Under the pieces are notes generated by a model, which was not told the DNA's origin, did not search any database, and saw nothing but the letters and a program-made list of their open reading frames with translations. A DNA stretch of 64,000 nucleotides from Pseudomonas sp. GM21. Lineage in GTDB: Bacteria > Pseudomonadota > Gammaproteobacteria > Pseudomonadales > Pseudomonadaceae. This document shows, piece after piece, positions 9,344 through 18,608 of this stretch; the first letter of the stretch is position 1; each line of letters starts with the position of its first letter. Location of the stretch: NCBI RefSeq assembly GCF_000282215.1, contig NZ_AKJS01000010.1, positions 1 to 64,000 of the forward strand, in the 5' to 3' direction. The translations under genes and the position numbers were made by a program.

Positions 9344-11242
9344 TTAGATCGCGCCGCGCTGACGCAACAGATCCAGCACTTGCTTGACGCTTTCTTCCAG
9401 CGACAGCGACTGGGTGTCGACCACGAGGTCTGCGTCCAGCGGTACGTCGTACGGGAAGGAGTCGCCCGGGATGTTGTCGCCACCAGCGGCGTACAACCCT
9501 TGCGGATCACGCTCGGCGCAAACAGTCGGCGACGCCTGCACGTAAACGGTCAGCAAACGCTCCTTGCCGATCAGCTCCCGAGCCTGCACGCGGCCTTCGG
9601 CGCTAGGCGCTACGAATGCAGCCAGGGTCAACAGACCGGCCTCGTTGAACTGACGAGCAACGTGCGCCGCACGACGCCAGTTCTCGGTACGTCCGGCGCG
9701 ATCCTGTGGCAGACCTTTGTTCAGGTCGTGACGCAGGTTCTGGCCATCGAGTACAAACACCGCGCGGCCCAAGTCGAACAGCTTGCGTTCAACCGCGTAG
9801 GCCAGGGTGCTTTTGCCGGCGCCCGACAAGCCGCTGAACAACACGGTGGCCGGTTGCTGGCCGAAGCGCTGGGCGCGTTCTTCGGTAGCGACGTGAGCAA
9901 GCTTGCCGTGGTGCGTGCTGCTGCCATGCGCCACCGGCTGAGCGATGATCATGCCGGCCGCGACGGTGCCATTGGTCAAACGATCGATGACGATGAACGA
10001 ACCGGTGGTGCGGTTACTCGCGTAACCGTCCAGCGCGATAGCGGCGTCCAGGCTGATCTTGACCCGACCGATCTCGTTTAGCTGCAAGGCGCTGGCCGGA
10101 CCTTCTTCCAGAGTGTTCACGTCAACGCGGTTGACGATGCTGGTGATCGAACCCGGCACGTACGTCGTGGCGCGTTTGATGTCGTATTTCTTGCCCGGCA
10201 GCATCGGCTCTTCGGCCATCCACACCAGCATGGCGTCGAAGGCGTCAGTCACTTGCGGCAGGTTGTCGGCATGCACCAGCAAGTCGCCGCGGGAGATGTC
10301 GATTTCGTCTTCCATGGTCAGCGTCACAGCCTGACCCGGACCTGCGTGCTCCAGCTCACCTTCAAAGGTGACGATGGATTTCACGCGGCTGCTCTTGCCC
10401 GACGGCAGCACAACCACTTCGTCGCCCTTGTGCACGACGCCGCTGGCCAGGGTGCCGGCGAAACCACGGAAGTTCAGGTTCGGACGGTTGACGTACTGCA
10501 CCGGGAAACGCAGGTCGGCGTAATTGCGGTCGCTGGCGATTTCGACGGTTTCAAGAATTTCCATCAGCGACTGGCCGGTGTACCACGGCGAGCGCTCGGA
10601 CTTGTTCACAACGTTGTCGCCCTTGAGCGCCGACATCGGCACGAAGGCCATGGTGGTCGGCTTGAAGGCGATGCCTTCGGCGAACTTCAGGTAATCGGAC
10701 TTGATCGACTCGAAGACTTTTTCGTCGAAGCCATTGAGGTCCATCTTGTTGATGGCGACCACGATGTGTTTGATACCCAGCAACGAGGCGATAAAGCTGT
10801 GGCGACGGGTCTGGGTCTGCACGCCGTAACGGGCATCGACCAGGATGATCGCCAGGTCACAGGTGGATGCACCCGTGGCCATGTTGCGGGTGTACTGCTC
10901 ATGGCCGGGGGTGTCGGCAATGATGAATTTGCGCTTGGCGGTGGAGAAGTACCGGTAAGCGACATCGATGGTGATGCCCTGCTCACGCTCGGCCTGCAAG
11001 CCGTCGACCAGCAACGCCAGATCAATGTCATCGCCGGTGGTGCCGACTTTCTTCGAGTCGCGGGTAATGGCTTCCAGGTGATCTTCGTAAATCATCTTGG
11101 AGTCGTGCAGCAGGCGCCCGATCAGGGTGCTCTTGCCGTCATCGACGTTGCCACAGGTCAGAAAGCGCAGCATTTCCTTGCGTTCGTGCTGGCCCAGGTA
11201 GGCGAGGATGTCCTCGCTGATCAAATCGGATTGGTGGCTCAT
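9344..11242 (-). CDS. cysN: bifunctional sulfate adenylyltransferase subunit 1 / adenylylsulfate kinase (CysNC)
   Basis: Fused protein for sulfate activation. The N-terminal CysN half (about 1-445) is the GTPase that drives APS formation with Cys[11 protein letters not shown]-loop (31-39), DTPGH (110-114), NKMD (165-168) and EF-Tu-like beta barrels. The C-terminal CysC half (about 455-632) is APS kinase with its own P-loop GLSGAGKST (about 471-479) and the [11 protein letters not shown] motif. The fused 632-residue form is typical of Pseudomonas. The start at 11242 opens the conserved [12 protein letters not shown]. It should pair with cysD, but here about 500 bp and a small foreign-looking gene lie between them. 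Confidence 0.96.
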   Translation of the reverse strand: MSHQSDLISEDILAYLGQHERKEMLRFLTCGNVDDGKSTLIGRLLHDSKMIYEDHLEAITRDSKKVGTTGDDIDLALLVDGLQAEREQGITIDVAYRYFSTAKRKFIIADTPGHEQYTRNMATGASTCDLAIILVDARYGVQTQTRRHSFIASLLGIKHIVVAINKMDLNGFDEKVFESIKSDYLKFAEGIAFKPTTMAFVPMSALKGDNVVNKSERSPWYTGQSLMEILETVEIASDRNYADLRFPVQYVNRPNLNFRGFAGTLASGVVHKGDEVVVLPSGKSSRVKSIVTFEGELEHAGPGQAVTLTMEDEIDISRGDLLVHADNLPQVTDAFDAMLVWMAEEPMLPGKKYDIKRATTYVPGSITSIVNRVDVNTLEEGPASALQLNEIGRVKISLDAAIALDGYASNRTTGSFIVIDRLTNGTVAAGMIIAQPVAHGSSTHHGKLAHVATEERAQRFGQQPATVLFSGLSGAGKSTLAYAVERKLFDLGRAVFVLDGQNLRHDLNKGLPQDRAGRTENWRRAAHVARQFNEAGLLTLAAFVAPSAEGRVQARELIGKERLLTVYVQASPTVCAERDPQGLYAAGGDNIPGDSFPYDVPLDADLVVDTQSLSLEESVKQVLDLLRQRGAI

Positions 11243-11248
11243 TGGGGT

Positions 11249-11290
11249 TAAGCTCCGAGCTGTAAGCTTCAAGCGGCAAGCTTGTCGGCG
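11249..11290. repeat. AAGC-rich repeat between cysNC and the four-helix-bundle gene
   Basis: A stretch built on AGCTGTAAGCTTCAAGCGGC. The 13-mer CAAGCGGCAAGCT recurs in inverted orientation near 11715-11730 on the other side of the small gene, and a related GCAGCTTGAAGCTAAAAGCT lies at 9307-9327, beyond the cysNC stop codon. Confidence 0.6.
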
Positions 11291-11295
11291 TACAG

Positions 11296-11637
11296 CTAGT
11301 CAGAAATTTTGTTGATCAAGCCGCAGAGCATTTTTGAAAGCTCGCGAGTTTCTGTAATCCAATTTTCAGCCAGTGGATCGGCGATGTATGCAATTTCACG
11401 GGCAATGAGGAGTTGGGTGCGTAACTCCCCACAGGAAGCCTTGGCGATCCAAAGAAAACGTACTTTTTCCTTTGAACTACGCCGTTCCATGCCTTCAGCA
11501 ATATTGGAAGGTATCGAAAGTGCGGACCGGCTGATTTGATCCTTGAAACCAAAGTCCCGGCAACGCGCAAACTCTCTATAAATACCCACCGCCAAACACT
11601 TGCTACGCTGCCAAACAACCAGTCTCTCGAAGTCCAT
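11296..11637 (-). CDS. four-helix bundle protein (S23/IVS-encoded family)
   Basis: The 113-residue protein belongs to the four-helix-bundle family found in 23S rRNA intervening sequences and as the Avd accessory protein of diversity-generating retroelements. Recognisable features are [12 protein letters not shown] at the start, then [21 protein letters not shown] and a C-terminal helix ending [14 protein letters not shown]. Its biochemical role is unknown; family members bind nucleic acid or oligomerise. I start at ATG 11637 because family members begin with xxFxxLxVWQ, but no good ribosome-binding site is visible. It sits between cysD and cysNC, which are normally adjacent, and is flanked by inverted AAGC-rich repeats, so it looks like an insertion. 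No reverse transcriptase is nearby. Confidence 0.8.
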   Translation of the reverse strand: MDFERLVVWQRSKCLAVGIYREFARCRDFGFKDQISRSALSIPSNIAEGMERRSSKEKVRFLWIAKASCGELRTQLLIAREIAYIADPLAENWITETRELSKMLCGLINKISD

Positions 11638-11708
11638 AACGAGTAACCCGATCACGGCTCGCAGCAACTGGCCACAAGCACCAAACCACAACGTTACGCA
11701 TACCGCCC

Positions 11709-11741
11709 TTAACTTGCAGCTTGCCGCTTGTAACTCAAAGC
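11709..11741. repeat. AAGC-rich repeat, inverted partner
   Basis: TTGCAGCTTGCCGCTTGTAA is the inverted counterpart of the repeat at 11249-11290, sharing AGCTTGCCGCTTG. Together the two repeats bracket the four-helix-bundle gene and run up to the cysD stop codon. Confidence 0.6.
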
Positions 11742-12659
11742 TTAGAAATACCCCTGCCGTTTCTTTTCTTCCATCGAGCCTGCGCCATCGTGGTCGATGA
11801 CCCGGCCCTGGCGTTCGGAAGTTCGCGTCAGGAGCATTTCCTGAATGATGTCGGTCAGGCTGGTCGCCTCGGACTCGACCGCACCGGTCAGCGGGTAGTC
11901 GCCGAGCGTACGGAACCGGACCTTCTTCTTGACGATGCGCGCCTTGTCTTCATCACTCAGGTGATTGAGCAGGCGTTCGTCGTCGATCATGATCCAGGTG
12001 CCGTTCATCTCGATAACGTCGCGCTCGGCGGCGAAATACAGCGGCACAATCGGGATGCCTTCGAGGTAGATGTACTGCCAGATGTCCAGTTCGGTCCAGT
12101 TCGACAACGGGAACACGCGGATCGATTCGCCCTTGTTGACGTTGCCGTTGTAGACGTTCCAGAGCTCCGGGCGCTGGTTTTTCGGGTCCCAGCGGTGCTT
12201 GGTATCACGGAAGGAATACACGCGCTCTTTGGCACGGGACTTCTCTTCGTCGCGGCGGGCGCCACCGAAAGCGGCGTCGAAACCATACTTGTCGAGGGCC
12301 TGCTTGAGGCCTTCGGTTTTCATGATGTCGGTGTGCTTGGCACTGCCGTGGGTCAGCGGGTTGATGCCCTGCGCAACCCCGTCAGGGTTGACGTGCACCA
12401 GCAGGTCCAGGCCGAGTTCTTCGACCATGCGGTCGCGGAACGCGTACATTTCCTTGAACTTCCACTGGGTGTCGACATGCATCACCGGAAACGGAAGTTT
12501 GCCCGGGAAGAACGCCTTGCGCGCAAGGTGCAGCATCACGGCGGAGTCTTTACCGACGGAGTACAGCATCACCGGGTTATCGAACTCGGCGGCGACCTCG
12601 CGGATGATGTGGATGCTTTCGGCCTCCAGCTGTTTCAGATGCGTCAGTTTGTCGACCAT
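11742..12659 (-). CDS. cysD: sulfate adenylyltransferase subunit 2
   Basis: Catalytic ATP-pyrophosphatase subunit that adenylates sulfate to APS, driven by the CysN GTPase. The 305-residue protein shows the PP-loop motif SVGKDS (34-39), the [15 protein letters not shown] block and the C-terminal KKRQGYF typical of the family. The start [16 protein letters not shown] is the standard one. On the minus strand it is the first gene of the sulfate-activation pair, with the second (cysNC) displaced by a four-helix-bundle gene and repeats, so cotranscription may still occur but is not assured. Cytoplasmic. Firm. Confidence 0.96.
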   Translation of the reverse strand: MVDKLTHLKQLEAESIHIIREVAAEFDNPVMLYSVGKDSAVMLHLARKAFFPGKLPFPVMHVDTQWKFKEMYAFRDRMVEELGLDLLVHVNPDGVAQGINPLTHGSAKHTDIMKTEGLKQALDKYGFDAAFGGARRDEEKSRAKERVYSFRDTKHRWDPKNQRPELWNVYNGNVNKGESIRVFPLSNWTELDIWQYIYLEGIPIVPLYFAAERDVIEMNGTWIMIDDERLLNHLSDEDKARIVKKKVRFRTLGDYPLTGAVESEATSLTDIIQEMLLTRTSERQGRVIDHDGAGSMEEKKRQGYF

Positions 12660-12802
12660 GGCTACTCACGAAAACGATCTTATGGACGGCCAGCGGGCCG
12701 TGTTCGAGCGAGGAATCCTAGCACAGCGACCTCTTCTAATCAGGACGCCAGCTAGATCGAAAGGGTATATGAATATACCTGCCTGTTCGGGTGTACTGAG
12801 TC

Positions 12803-12901
12803 ATGTGGGAGTGAGCCTGCTCGCGATAGCGGTGCGTCAGTCACATCAATGTCGAATGTTATGCAGCCATCGCCGGCAAGCCGGTCTCGCTCCCACAGTG
12901 G
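12803..12901. repeat. REP doublet upstream of cysD
   Basis: Inverted REP pair: TGTGGGAGTGAGCCTGCTCG at 12803 and, about 60 bp on, CATCGCCGGCAAGCCGGTCT followed by CGCTCCCACA. It fills most of the gap between cysD and the Nif3-like gene and lies upstream of the cysD promoter region on the minus strand. Confidence 0.85.
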
Positions 12902-12913
12902 ATAGGGGCTGAT

Positions 12914-13672
12914 TCAGATCGGATTCGGGCAATCGATGAAGATGTGTTCGAGGGCAAACCGGCGTGCCAGATAATCGCCCAGCGCCTGTACACCATAACG
13001 CTCGGTAGCGTGATGGCCGGCGGCGATGAAACTGATGTCGTTTTCCCGTGCACTATGGAAAGTCTGCTCGGAGGCCTCGCCACTGAGGTACAGATCGACA
13101 CCGGCCAACACCGCCTGGTCGATGTAGCCCTGGCCGCCACCGGTGCACCAGCCGACCCGGCGAATCGTCGCGCTGCCTTCGATCAGCAGCGGCTCGCGGC
13201 CCATGACTTCCTGAACACGACGGGCGAAATCACGCGGCGTCATCGGCTCGCTCAACGAACCGACCAGGCCAACAACTTTAGGATTTTCCGGATCCAGCGG
13301 GCCTTCGACGGTGATGTCCAACTGCCGGGCCAGTTGCACGTTGTTCCCGACTTCCGGGTGCAGGTCCAGCGGCAAATGGTAGGACAGCAGGCTGATGTCG
13401 TGCTTGAGCAAGGTTTTCAACCGACGCTGCTTCATGCCGGTGATGCACGGGTTTTCGCCTTTCCAGAAATAACCGTGATGCACCAGCACCAGATCGGCCT
13501 GGGCTTCGACGGCTGCGTCCAGCAGCGCCTGGCTGGCGGTGACGCCGCTGACGATACGCATTACTTGCGGCCGGCCTTCGACCTGCAAGCCGTTAGGGCA
13601 GTAATCAGCGATTTTGGCGCTGGCGAGGTAACGGTCGGCTTCTTCGACCAGGGTGCTCAGGGCGACGGCCAT
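12914..13672 (-). CDS. Nif3-like dinuclear metal center protein (YbgI family)
   Basis: Member of the widely conserved NIF3/YbgI family, which forms hexameric toroids with a dinuclear metal site. The molecular function is still unclear and GTP cyclohydrolase I type 2 annotations are not well supported. The 252-residue product has the start LSTLVEEADRYLA, the DYCPNGLQVEG motif, the metal-ligand block VHHGYFWKGE, and a C-terminal AGHHATERYGVQALGDYLA with further His/Glu ligands. It is divergent from algW, which I recall as the same order in P. aeruginosa. Cytoplasmic. Family assignment is firm; function is not. Confidence 0.92.
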   Translation of the reverse strand: MAVALSTLVEEADRYLASAKIADYCPNGLQVEGRPQVMRIVSGVTASQALLDAAVEAQADLVLVHHGYFWKGENPCITGMKQRRLKTLLKHDISLLSYHLPLDLHPEVGNNVQLARQLDITVEGPLDPENPKVVGLVGSLSEPMTPRDFARRVQEVMGREPLLIEGSATIRRVGWCTGGGQGYIDQAVLAGVDLYLSGEASEQTFHSARENDISFIAAGHHATERYGVQALGDYLARRFALEHIFIDCPNPI

Positions 13673-13693
13673 AAAAGACTCCTAAATATCCCG

Positions 13694-13722
13694 TTCAGAG
13701 GCGTGCTTGGCCTCGTATAATG
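13694..13722 (+). promoter_or_regulatory. probable algW promoter
   Basis: A perfect TATAAT at 13717-13722 lies about 50 bp upstream of the algW start. GTTCAG at 13694-13699 is a weak -35 candidate at 17-bp spacing. Confidence 0.5.
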
Positions 13723-13774
13723 CGCGACATTATGGGCGGTCTCATTCCGCCTGCAACCTTTCAGGACGTGCTTA

Positions 13775-14941
13775 ATGCTCAAGGCGCTGCGTTTTTCCGG
13801 CTGGCCGCTATTGGCCGGCGTGCTTATCGCTCTTTTGATAATTCAGCGTTACCCGGAGTGGGTCGGGCTTCCCAGCCTAGACGTGAATTTGCAGCAAGCA
13901 CCTCAAACCACCACCGTACAACAGGGGCCCGTGTCTTACGCCGATGCCGTCACCACGGCCGCGCCGTCGGTGGTCAATCTGTACACCACCAAGGTCATCA
14001 ACAAACCAAGCCATCCGCTGTTTGAAGACCCGCAGTTCCGCCGCTTCTTCGGCGACAACTCGCCCAAGCAGAAGCGCATGGAATCGAGCCTCGGCTCCGG
14101 CGTAATCATGAGCCCGGAAGGCTACTTGCTGACCAACAACCATGTGACCACGGGTGCCGACCAGATCGTGGTGGCGCTCAAGGATGGCCGCGAAACCCTG
14201 GCCCGGGTGATCGGCAGCGACCCGGAAACCGACCTTGCGGTCCTGAAGATTGATCTGAAGAACCTTCCTTCTATCACTATCGGCCGTTCCGACAACATCC
14301 GCATCGGCGATGTGGCTCTGGCCATTGGCAACCCGTTTGGTGTCGGCCAGACCGTGACAATGGGCATCATCAGTGCCACCGGGCGTAATCAGTTGGGCCT
14401 GAACAACTACGAAGATTTCATCCAGACTGACGCCGCGATCAACCCCGGCAACTCCGGTGGTGCGCTGGTGGACGCCAATGGCAACCTGACCGGCATCAAC
14501 ACCGCGATTTTCTCCAAGTCCGGCGGCTCGCAAGGCATCGGATTTGCGATCCCGGTCAAACTGGCCATGGAAGTGATGAAGTCGATCATCGAGCACGGCC
14601 AGGTGATTCGCGGCTGGCTGGGCATTGAAGTGCAGCCCTTGAGTCAGGAACTGGCGGAGTCGTTCGGTCTGTCGGGACGTCCGGGGATTGTGGTCGCGGG
14701 GATTTTCCGGGATGGCCCGGCGCAGAAGGCCGGCCTGCAATTGGGAGATGTGATTCTCTCTATCGACGGTGAGCCCGCAGGTGATGGTCGCCGCTCGATG
14801 AACCAGGTCGCGCGGATCAAGCCGACGGACAAGGTCACGATTCAGGTGATGCGTAACGGCAAAGAACTGAAGCTCACGGCCGAGATCGGCCTGCGTCCGC
14901 CGCCAGCGCCGGCGCCGGTCAAAGAGAAAGAAAAAGAGTAA
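13775..14941 (+). CDS. algW: periplasmic serine protease AlgW (DegS family)
   Basis: Membrane-anchored periplasmic protease that senses misfolded outer-membrane proteins and makes the first cut in the anti-sigma factor MucA, releasing AlgU. The 388-residue protein has one N-terminal membrane anchor (about 8-25), a trypsin-like domain with the catalytic triad His123 (TNNHVT), Asp153 (ETDLAV) and Ser227 (NPGNSGGA), and a single PDZ domain (about 280-370). The Pro/Lys/Glu-rich tail is typical. One PDZ domain separates it from DegP/MucD, which have two. It is divergent from the Nif3-like gene with its own promoter. Firm. Confidence 0.95.
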   Translation: MLKALRFSGWPLLAGVLIALLIIQRYPEWVGLPSLDVNLQQAPQTTTVQQGPVSYADAVTTAAPSVVNLYTTKVINKPSHPLFEDPQFRRFFGDNSPKQKRMESSLGSGVIMSPEGYLLTNNHVTTGADQIVVALKDGRETLARVIGSDPETDLAVLKIDLKNLPSITIGRSDNIRIGDVALAIGNPFGVGQTVTMGIISATGRNQLGLNNYEDFIQTDAAINPGNSGGALVDANGNLTGINTAIFSKSGGSQGIGFAIPVKLAMEVMKSIIEHGQVIRGWLGIEVQPLSQELAESFGLSGRPGIVVAGIFRDGPAQKAGLQLGDVILSIDGEPAGDGRRSMNQVARIKPTDKVTIQVMRNGKELKLTAEIGLRPPPAPAPVKEKEKE

Positions 14942-14990
14942 GCATTAGCCCAAGGATTGTGGGCTAACAGCAGACATGTCGTCTTGAACA

Positions 14991-15240
14991 ATGGCCGCTG
15001 TGGCAAGTCTTGCCCTCGGCCTGTTTCGAGATACTGTCTTCGCCGAAGAGTCCGACACCCTCGAACTGAACACCTTCAGCGTTACTTGCGACTACGAATC
15101 CCATCGGCGGGTTACCGCGCCATTCGCTCCTCCAACGCGACTAAAACCGATACCGCGAAACGCGACGTCCCGCAGTCCGTTTGCATGGTTCCTGCCGTGA
15201 GTTCAAATATCTGGGCGGTTACCGGCCAACCCCACCGTTG
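14991..15240 (+). pseudogene. remnant of a TonB-dependent siderophore receptor, N-terminus only
   Basis: Two reading frames together give the start of a TonB-dependent receptor. From 14991 one frame reads AAVASLALGL...FAEESDTLELNTFSVT, resembling a signal-peptide end and the stretch before the plug. After a frameshift near 15110 another frame reads GYRAIRSSNATKTDTAKRDV followed by PQSVCMVP, which matches the conserved plug motif ATKTDTPLRDxPQSVxVVP. The rest of the roughly 700-residue receptor is missing; the following 200 bp carry no recognisable barrel sequence. A decayed fragment is the simplest reading. The link rests on the plug motif alone. Confidence 0.65.
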
Positions 15241-15477
15241 ACCTGCTGGCGTTTCGCAGGGCCTGCGAAAACGTCACCGTGACCCTGGTGGGTAATGGAG
15301 GGTTAAATGTGATATCGACTCAGACACAAGTCCCGATAAACAACAACCAGGTTACTTCCAGCCGAGGTCTGTTCTACTCAATGAATTTTATCAACGAATC
15401 GAATCATGAGTAACAATAAGTACTGCGACGATTACTAACCTCACTCAACAATGCTTATTTCAAATCAAGCTAAGCAG
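15241..15477. other. non-coding, AT-rich remnant region
   Basis: No open frame with a ribosome-binding site or recognisable product. One frame gives a short run ending NNQVTSSRGLFYSM before stop codons near 15408. GC falls below that of the flanking housekeeping genes, consistent with acquired or decaying DNA between the receptor fragment and the orphan gene. Confidence 0.4.
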
Positions 15478-15493
15478 CTGTCATTTCTGACAG
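15478..15493 (+). promoter_or_regulatory. CTGT-N8-ACAG dyad upstream of orphan gene
   Basis: CTGTCATTTCTGACAG is a perfect 6+6 inverted repeat (CTGTCA, TTTC, TGACAG), 94 bp upstream of the GTG start at 15587. The same pattern, including the ATTT centre, is found upstream of the orphan genes at 60020 and 60565. It fits the CTGT-N8-ACAG form of LexA boxes and also the layout of lux-type boxes. Confidence 0.5.
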
Positions 15494-15586
15494 TAGCCCT
15501 CGAACCACTCCAAGGTTACCGTTCATATCGCAAAAGGCAGAATCACAGAATAAAACTTACTATTTACAACTAAAGGAGCTGCACTC

Positions 15587-16015
15587 GTGACCAGTCTTAA
15601 TCCTGTAACAGAAAATAACGCCCAAAAGATGGGCACCTTTACGGCCACCATTGAGCGCGAACCCGATTTTCTTTCTAAAGACGTGTTACTACACAAGTTC
15701 GCAGGTGAGAACCCTGGCGGAATGATCATTGCTAATATATCTTCGAACTATCATCTTGCTATTGGCTTTCCCCAGGGCGTCGTAGAAAACAAAGAGGTAA
15801 CATTAGTCTACCCTTTCCCAACCCCAACCCCAACCCAAAGCAATCTTCAATGGTCTTACAGCAATGGAACAACCAACCTCTTCGCTAAAACCGGCACAAT
15901 AAAAATAACATTGACATCAAACAGCGGCGTGAGCCGAGCCACCGGTGTGTTCGACTTCATTACAACCGAACAACCACCTCGAAAAGTCTCTGGCACATTT
16001 GACGCAAGCCGCTGA
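15587..16015 (+). CDS. hypothetical protein, AT-rich orphan
   Basis: A 142-residue protein I do not recognise. The GTG start has a strong ribosome-binding site (AAAGGAG, 8-nt spacing), which supports real translation. There is no signal peptide or membrane segment. The sequence alternates beta-prone stretches (TFTATIERE, KEVTLVYPF, GTIKITLTS, ATGVFDFIT), suggesting a beta-sandwich, with a Pro/Thr linker PFPTPTPTQ in the middle. Its AT content is clearly above that of algW and hisC on either side, and it sits next to a receptor pseudogene, so horizontal acquisition is likely. A CTGT-N8-ACAG dyad upstream is shared with orphan genes near 60 kb. Confidence 0.65.
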   Translation: MTSLNPVTENNAQKMGTFTATIEREPDFLSKDVLLHKFAGENPGGMIIANISSNYHLAIGFPQGVVENKEVTLVYPFPTPTPTQSNLQWSYSNGTTNLFAKTGTIKITLTSNSGVSRATGVFDFITTEQPPRKVSGTFDASR

Positions 16016-16037
16016 GTAAGTACGCCAAGAGCAGCCT

Positions 16038-16066
16038 GACCAAGCTCACGATAATTGAGCTTGGTC
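16038..16066. terminator. hairpin between orphan gene and hisC
   Basis: Perfect 11-bp arms GACCAAGCTCA and TGAGCTTGGTC around a short AT-rich loop, between two convergent genes. There is no clear T run, so termination is likely but not certain. Confidence 0.5.
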
Positions 16067-16091
16067 GGTACGACAATTGCCGCAATGATTT

Positions 16092-17144
16092 CTACAAATC
16101 ACAGAGACCGTCGATCAGTGCCTGATTCTGCTCTGGCGTGCCAATGCTGATCCGCAGGAACTGAGCAATCCGCTCCTGCTTGAAGTGCCGAACAATCACG
16201 CCCTGCTCACGCAACTTCGCCGCGAGGCCAGCCGCATCGTGCTTCGGGTGACGGGCGAAAATGAAGTTCGCCGCCGACGGCAACACCTCAAACCCCTTCG
16301 TCTCCAACTGTCCAACCACCTTGTCACGGCTATCGATGACCAGCCGGCACGTCTTGTCGAAGTACTCGCGATCCTCGAACGCCGCCGCAGCTCCCACAAT
16401 CGCCAGACGATCCAGCGGATAAGAGTTGAAGCTGTTCTTGATCCGTTCCAGCGCCTCGATCAGGTCCGGATGCCCCACCGCCAGGCCAACCCGCAGGCCG
16501 GCCAGCGAACGGGACTTGGACAGGGTCTGCGTCACCAGCAGGTTTGGATAACGGTCGACCAGGCTGATGGCCGTCTCGCCGCCGAAGTCGATATAAGCCT
16601 CATCCACCACGACCACCGAATCCGGGCTGGCCTTGAGAATTTGCTCGACGGCATCCAGCGCCAGCAGGCAACCGGTGGGGGCGTTCGGGTTCGGGAAGAT
16701 GATCCCGCCGTTCGGCTTGGCGTAGTCGGACGGGTTGATCTGGAATTGCTCGTCCAGCGGCACGGCGTCGAACTGGATGCCATACAACCCGCAGTAAACC
16801 GGATAGAAGCTGTAGCTGATATCCGGGAACAACAGTGGCTGATCGTGTTGCAGTAACCCGTGAAAGATGTGCGCCAGGACTTCATCGGAACCGTTGCCGA
16901 GGAACACCTGGTTGCCCTGGACGCCGTAGTACCTGGCAACAGCCTGCTTGAGCACATCGCTGTTCGGGTCCGGGTACAAACGCAGGTTGTCGTTCAGTTC
17001 GGTCTGCATGGCGGCCAAGGCTTTAGGCGATGGACCGTAGGGGTTTTCATTGGTGTTGAGCTTCACCAGTTTCATCAGTTTCGGCTGTTCGCCCGGCACG
17101 TAGGGCACCAGGCTTTTGACGAAGGGGCTCCAGAATTTACTCAT
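16092..17144 (-). CDS. hisC: histidinol-phosphate aminotransferase
   Basis: PLP-dependent class II aminotransferase that converts imidazole-acetol phosphate to histidinol phosphate in histidine synthesis. The 350-residue protein starts [20 protein letters not shown] and has the family's NENPYGPSP substrate motif, [26 protein letters not shown] and the PLP-lysine block [14 protein letters not shown]. The start at 17144 follows GGGGAAGT and is 2 nt past the hisD stop codon, so the two genes are translationally close. It is third in a hisG-hisD-hisC cluster on the minus strand. Firm. Confidence 0.95.
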   Translation of the reverse strand: MSKFWSPFVKSLVPYVPGEQPKLMKLVKLNTNENPYGPSPKALAAMQTELNDNLRLYPDPNSDVLKQAVARYYGVQGNQVFLGNGSDEVLAHIFHGLLQHDQPLLFPDISYSFYPVYCGLYGIQFDAVPLDEQFQINPSDYAKPNGGIIFPNPNAPTGCLLALDAVEQILKASPDSVVVVDEAYIDFGGETAISLVDRYPNLLVTQTLSKSRSLAGLRVGLAVGHPDLIEALERIKNSFNSYPLDRLAIVGAAAAFEDREYFDKTCRLVIDSRDKVVGQLETKGFEVLPSAANFIFARHPKHDAAGLAAKLREQGVIVRHFKQERIAQFLRISIGTPEQNQALIDGLCDL

Positions 17145-17146
17145 GT

Positions 17147-18484
17147 TCACTTCCCCTGCTCTTTATTGGAGAGCGCGTCAATGATGCGGTATTCGGCGCT
17201 GCGGGCGTGGGCCGTCAGCGACTCGCCACGGGCCAGCACGGAAGCGGTCTTGCCCAGTTCGGACGCCCCCTGCTCGGAGCAGAAGATGATCGACGAGCGC
17301 TTCTGGAAATCGTAAACCCCCAGCGGAGAGGAGAAACGCGCGGTGCCGGAAGTTGGCAACACGTGGTTCGGACCGGCGCAGTAATCGCCCAAGGCTTCGC
17401 TGGTGTGACGCCCCATGAAGATCGCGCCCGCGTGGCGGATCTGCGGCAACCAGGCTTGCGGATCTGCGACCGACAATTCCAGGTGTTCCGGCGCAATGCG
17501 GTTGGCCACTTCGATGGCTTGCTCCATGTCACGCACCTTGATCAGCGCGCCACGGCCATTGATCGAGGTTGCGATGATCCCGGCACGCTCCATGGTCGGC
17601 ATCAATTTGTTGATGCTCGCGGCAACCTTGTCGAGGAACTCGGCATCCGGGCTGACCAGAATCGCCTGGGCGTCTTCATCGTGTTCGGCCTGGGAGAACA
17701 GGTCCATGGCGATCCAGTCCGGATCGGTCTGGCCGTCGCACACCACGAGAATCTCGGACGGGCCGGCGATCATGTCGATACCGACCTGACCAAACACGTG
17801 ACGCTTGGCGGTGGCGACATAGATGTTGCCCGGGCCGACCACTTTGTCGACCTTCGGCACGCTTTCGGTGCCGTAAGCCAGTGCGGCAACCGCTTGCGCG
17901 CCACCGATGGTGAACACCCGGTCAACGCCGGCAATGCAGGCCGCTGCCAGCACCAGTTCGTTGATTTCACCGCGCGGGGTCGGCACAACCATGACCACTT
18001 CGGTCACGCCAGCCACTTTGGCCGGGATCGCGTTCATCAACACCGAGGACGGATACGATGCCTTGCCGCCCGGTACATACAGACCGGCACGGTCCAGCGG
18101 CGTGACCTTCTGGCCCAGCACGGTGCCATCGGCTTCGGTGTAGGTCCAGGAATCCTGTTTCTGTTTTTCGTGGTAGCTGCGCACGCGGGCTGCGGCTTTT
18201 TCCAGTGCTTCGCGCTGCGGCACGGTGATTCGGGTCAGCGCCAGTTCCAGACGTTCGCGCGGCAGTATCAAGTCGGCCATCGAGGCGACTTCCAGGCCGT
18301 CGAACTTCTGGGTGAATTCCACCAGTGCGGCATCGCCACGCTCGCGCACGGCTTTGATGATGTCCAGCACCCGCTGATTGACCGAGTCGTCAGACACACT
18401 TTCCCAGCTCAGCAGATGATCCAGATGATGTGCGAAACCCGGGTCAGCAGCGTTGAGTCGGCGAATTGCAGTCGGTGCGGTCAT
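17147..18484 (-). CDS. hisD: histidinol dehydrogenase
   Basis: Zinc- and NAD-dependent enzyme catalysing the last two steps of histidine synthesis, histidinol to histidine. The 445-residue length is typical. Visible motifs include [15 protein letters not shown], the long signature [15 protein letters not shown]...[24 protein letters not shown], and the zinc/catalytic region [10 protein letters not shown]...[19 protein letters not shown]. It lies between hisG upstream and hisC downstream, 2 nt from the latter. A 124-bp gap separates it from hisG. Cytoplasmic. Firm. Confidence 0.96.
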   Translation of the reverse strand: MTAPTAIRRLNAADPGFAHHLDHLLSWESVSDDSVNQRVLDIIKAVRERGDAALVEFTQKFDGLEVASMADLILPRERLELALTRITVPQREALEKAAARVRSYHEKQKQDSWTYTEADGTVLGQKVTPLDRAGLYVPGGKASYPSSVLMNAIPAKVAGVTEVVMVVPTPRGEINELVLAAACIAGVDRVFTIGGAQAVAALAYGTESVPKVDKVVGPGNIYVATAKRHVFGQVGIDMIAGPSEILVVCDGQTDPDWIAMDLFSQAEHDEDAQAILVSPDAEFLDKVAASINKLMPTMERAGIIATSINGRGALIKVRDMEQAIEVANRIAPEHLELSVADPQAWLPQIRHAGAIFMGRHTSEALGDYCAGPNHVLPTSGTARFSSPLGVYDFQKRSSIIFCSEQGASELGKTASVLARGESLTAHARSAEYRIIDALSNKEQGK

Positions 18485-18608
18485 AGCGAGAGCCTCATAG
18501 GATTGGCAAAAACTCAGGCGCCCGAAGCTAACATTCGATCCGCTTGGGCACCTGAGAATTCTGGCTATGAGGCGGATAGACGGCGCGACTCAAGGTCGCG
18601 CAGGTAAA

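Noticed and set aside
11296-11637. Four-helix-bundle gene as part of a diversity-generating retroelement
   Set aside because: No reverse transcriptase, template repeat or variable repeat is present within the window.
9307-11741. AAGC-rich repeats around cysNC as a CRISPR array or tRNA-like attachment site
   Set aside because: The copies are few, degenerate, in mixed orientation and kilobases apart, with no spacers; they fit dispersed intergenic repeats.
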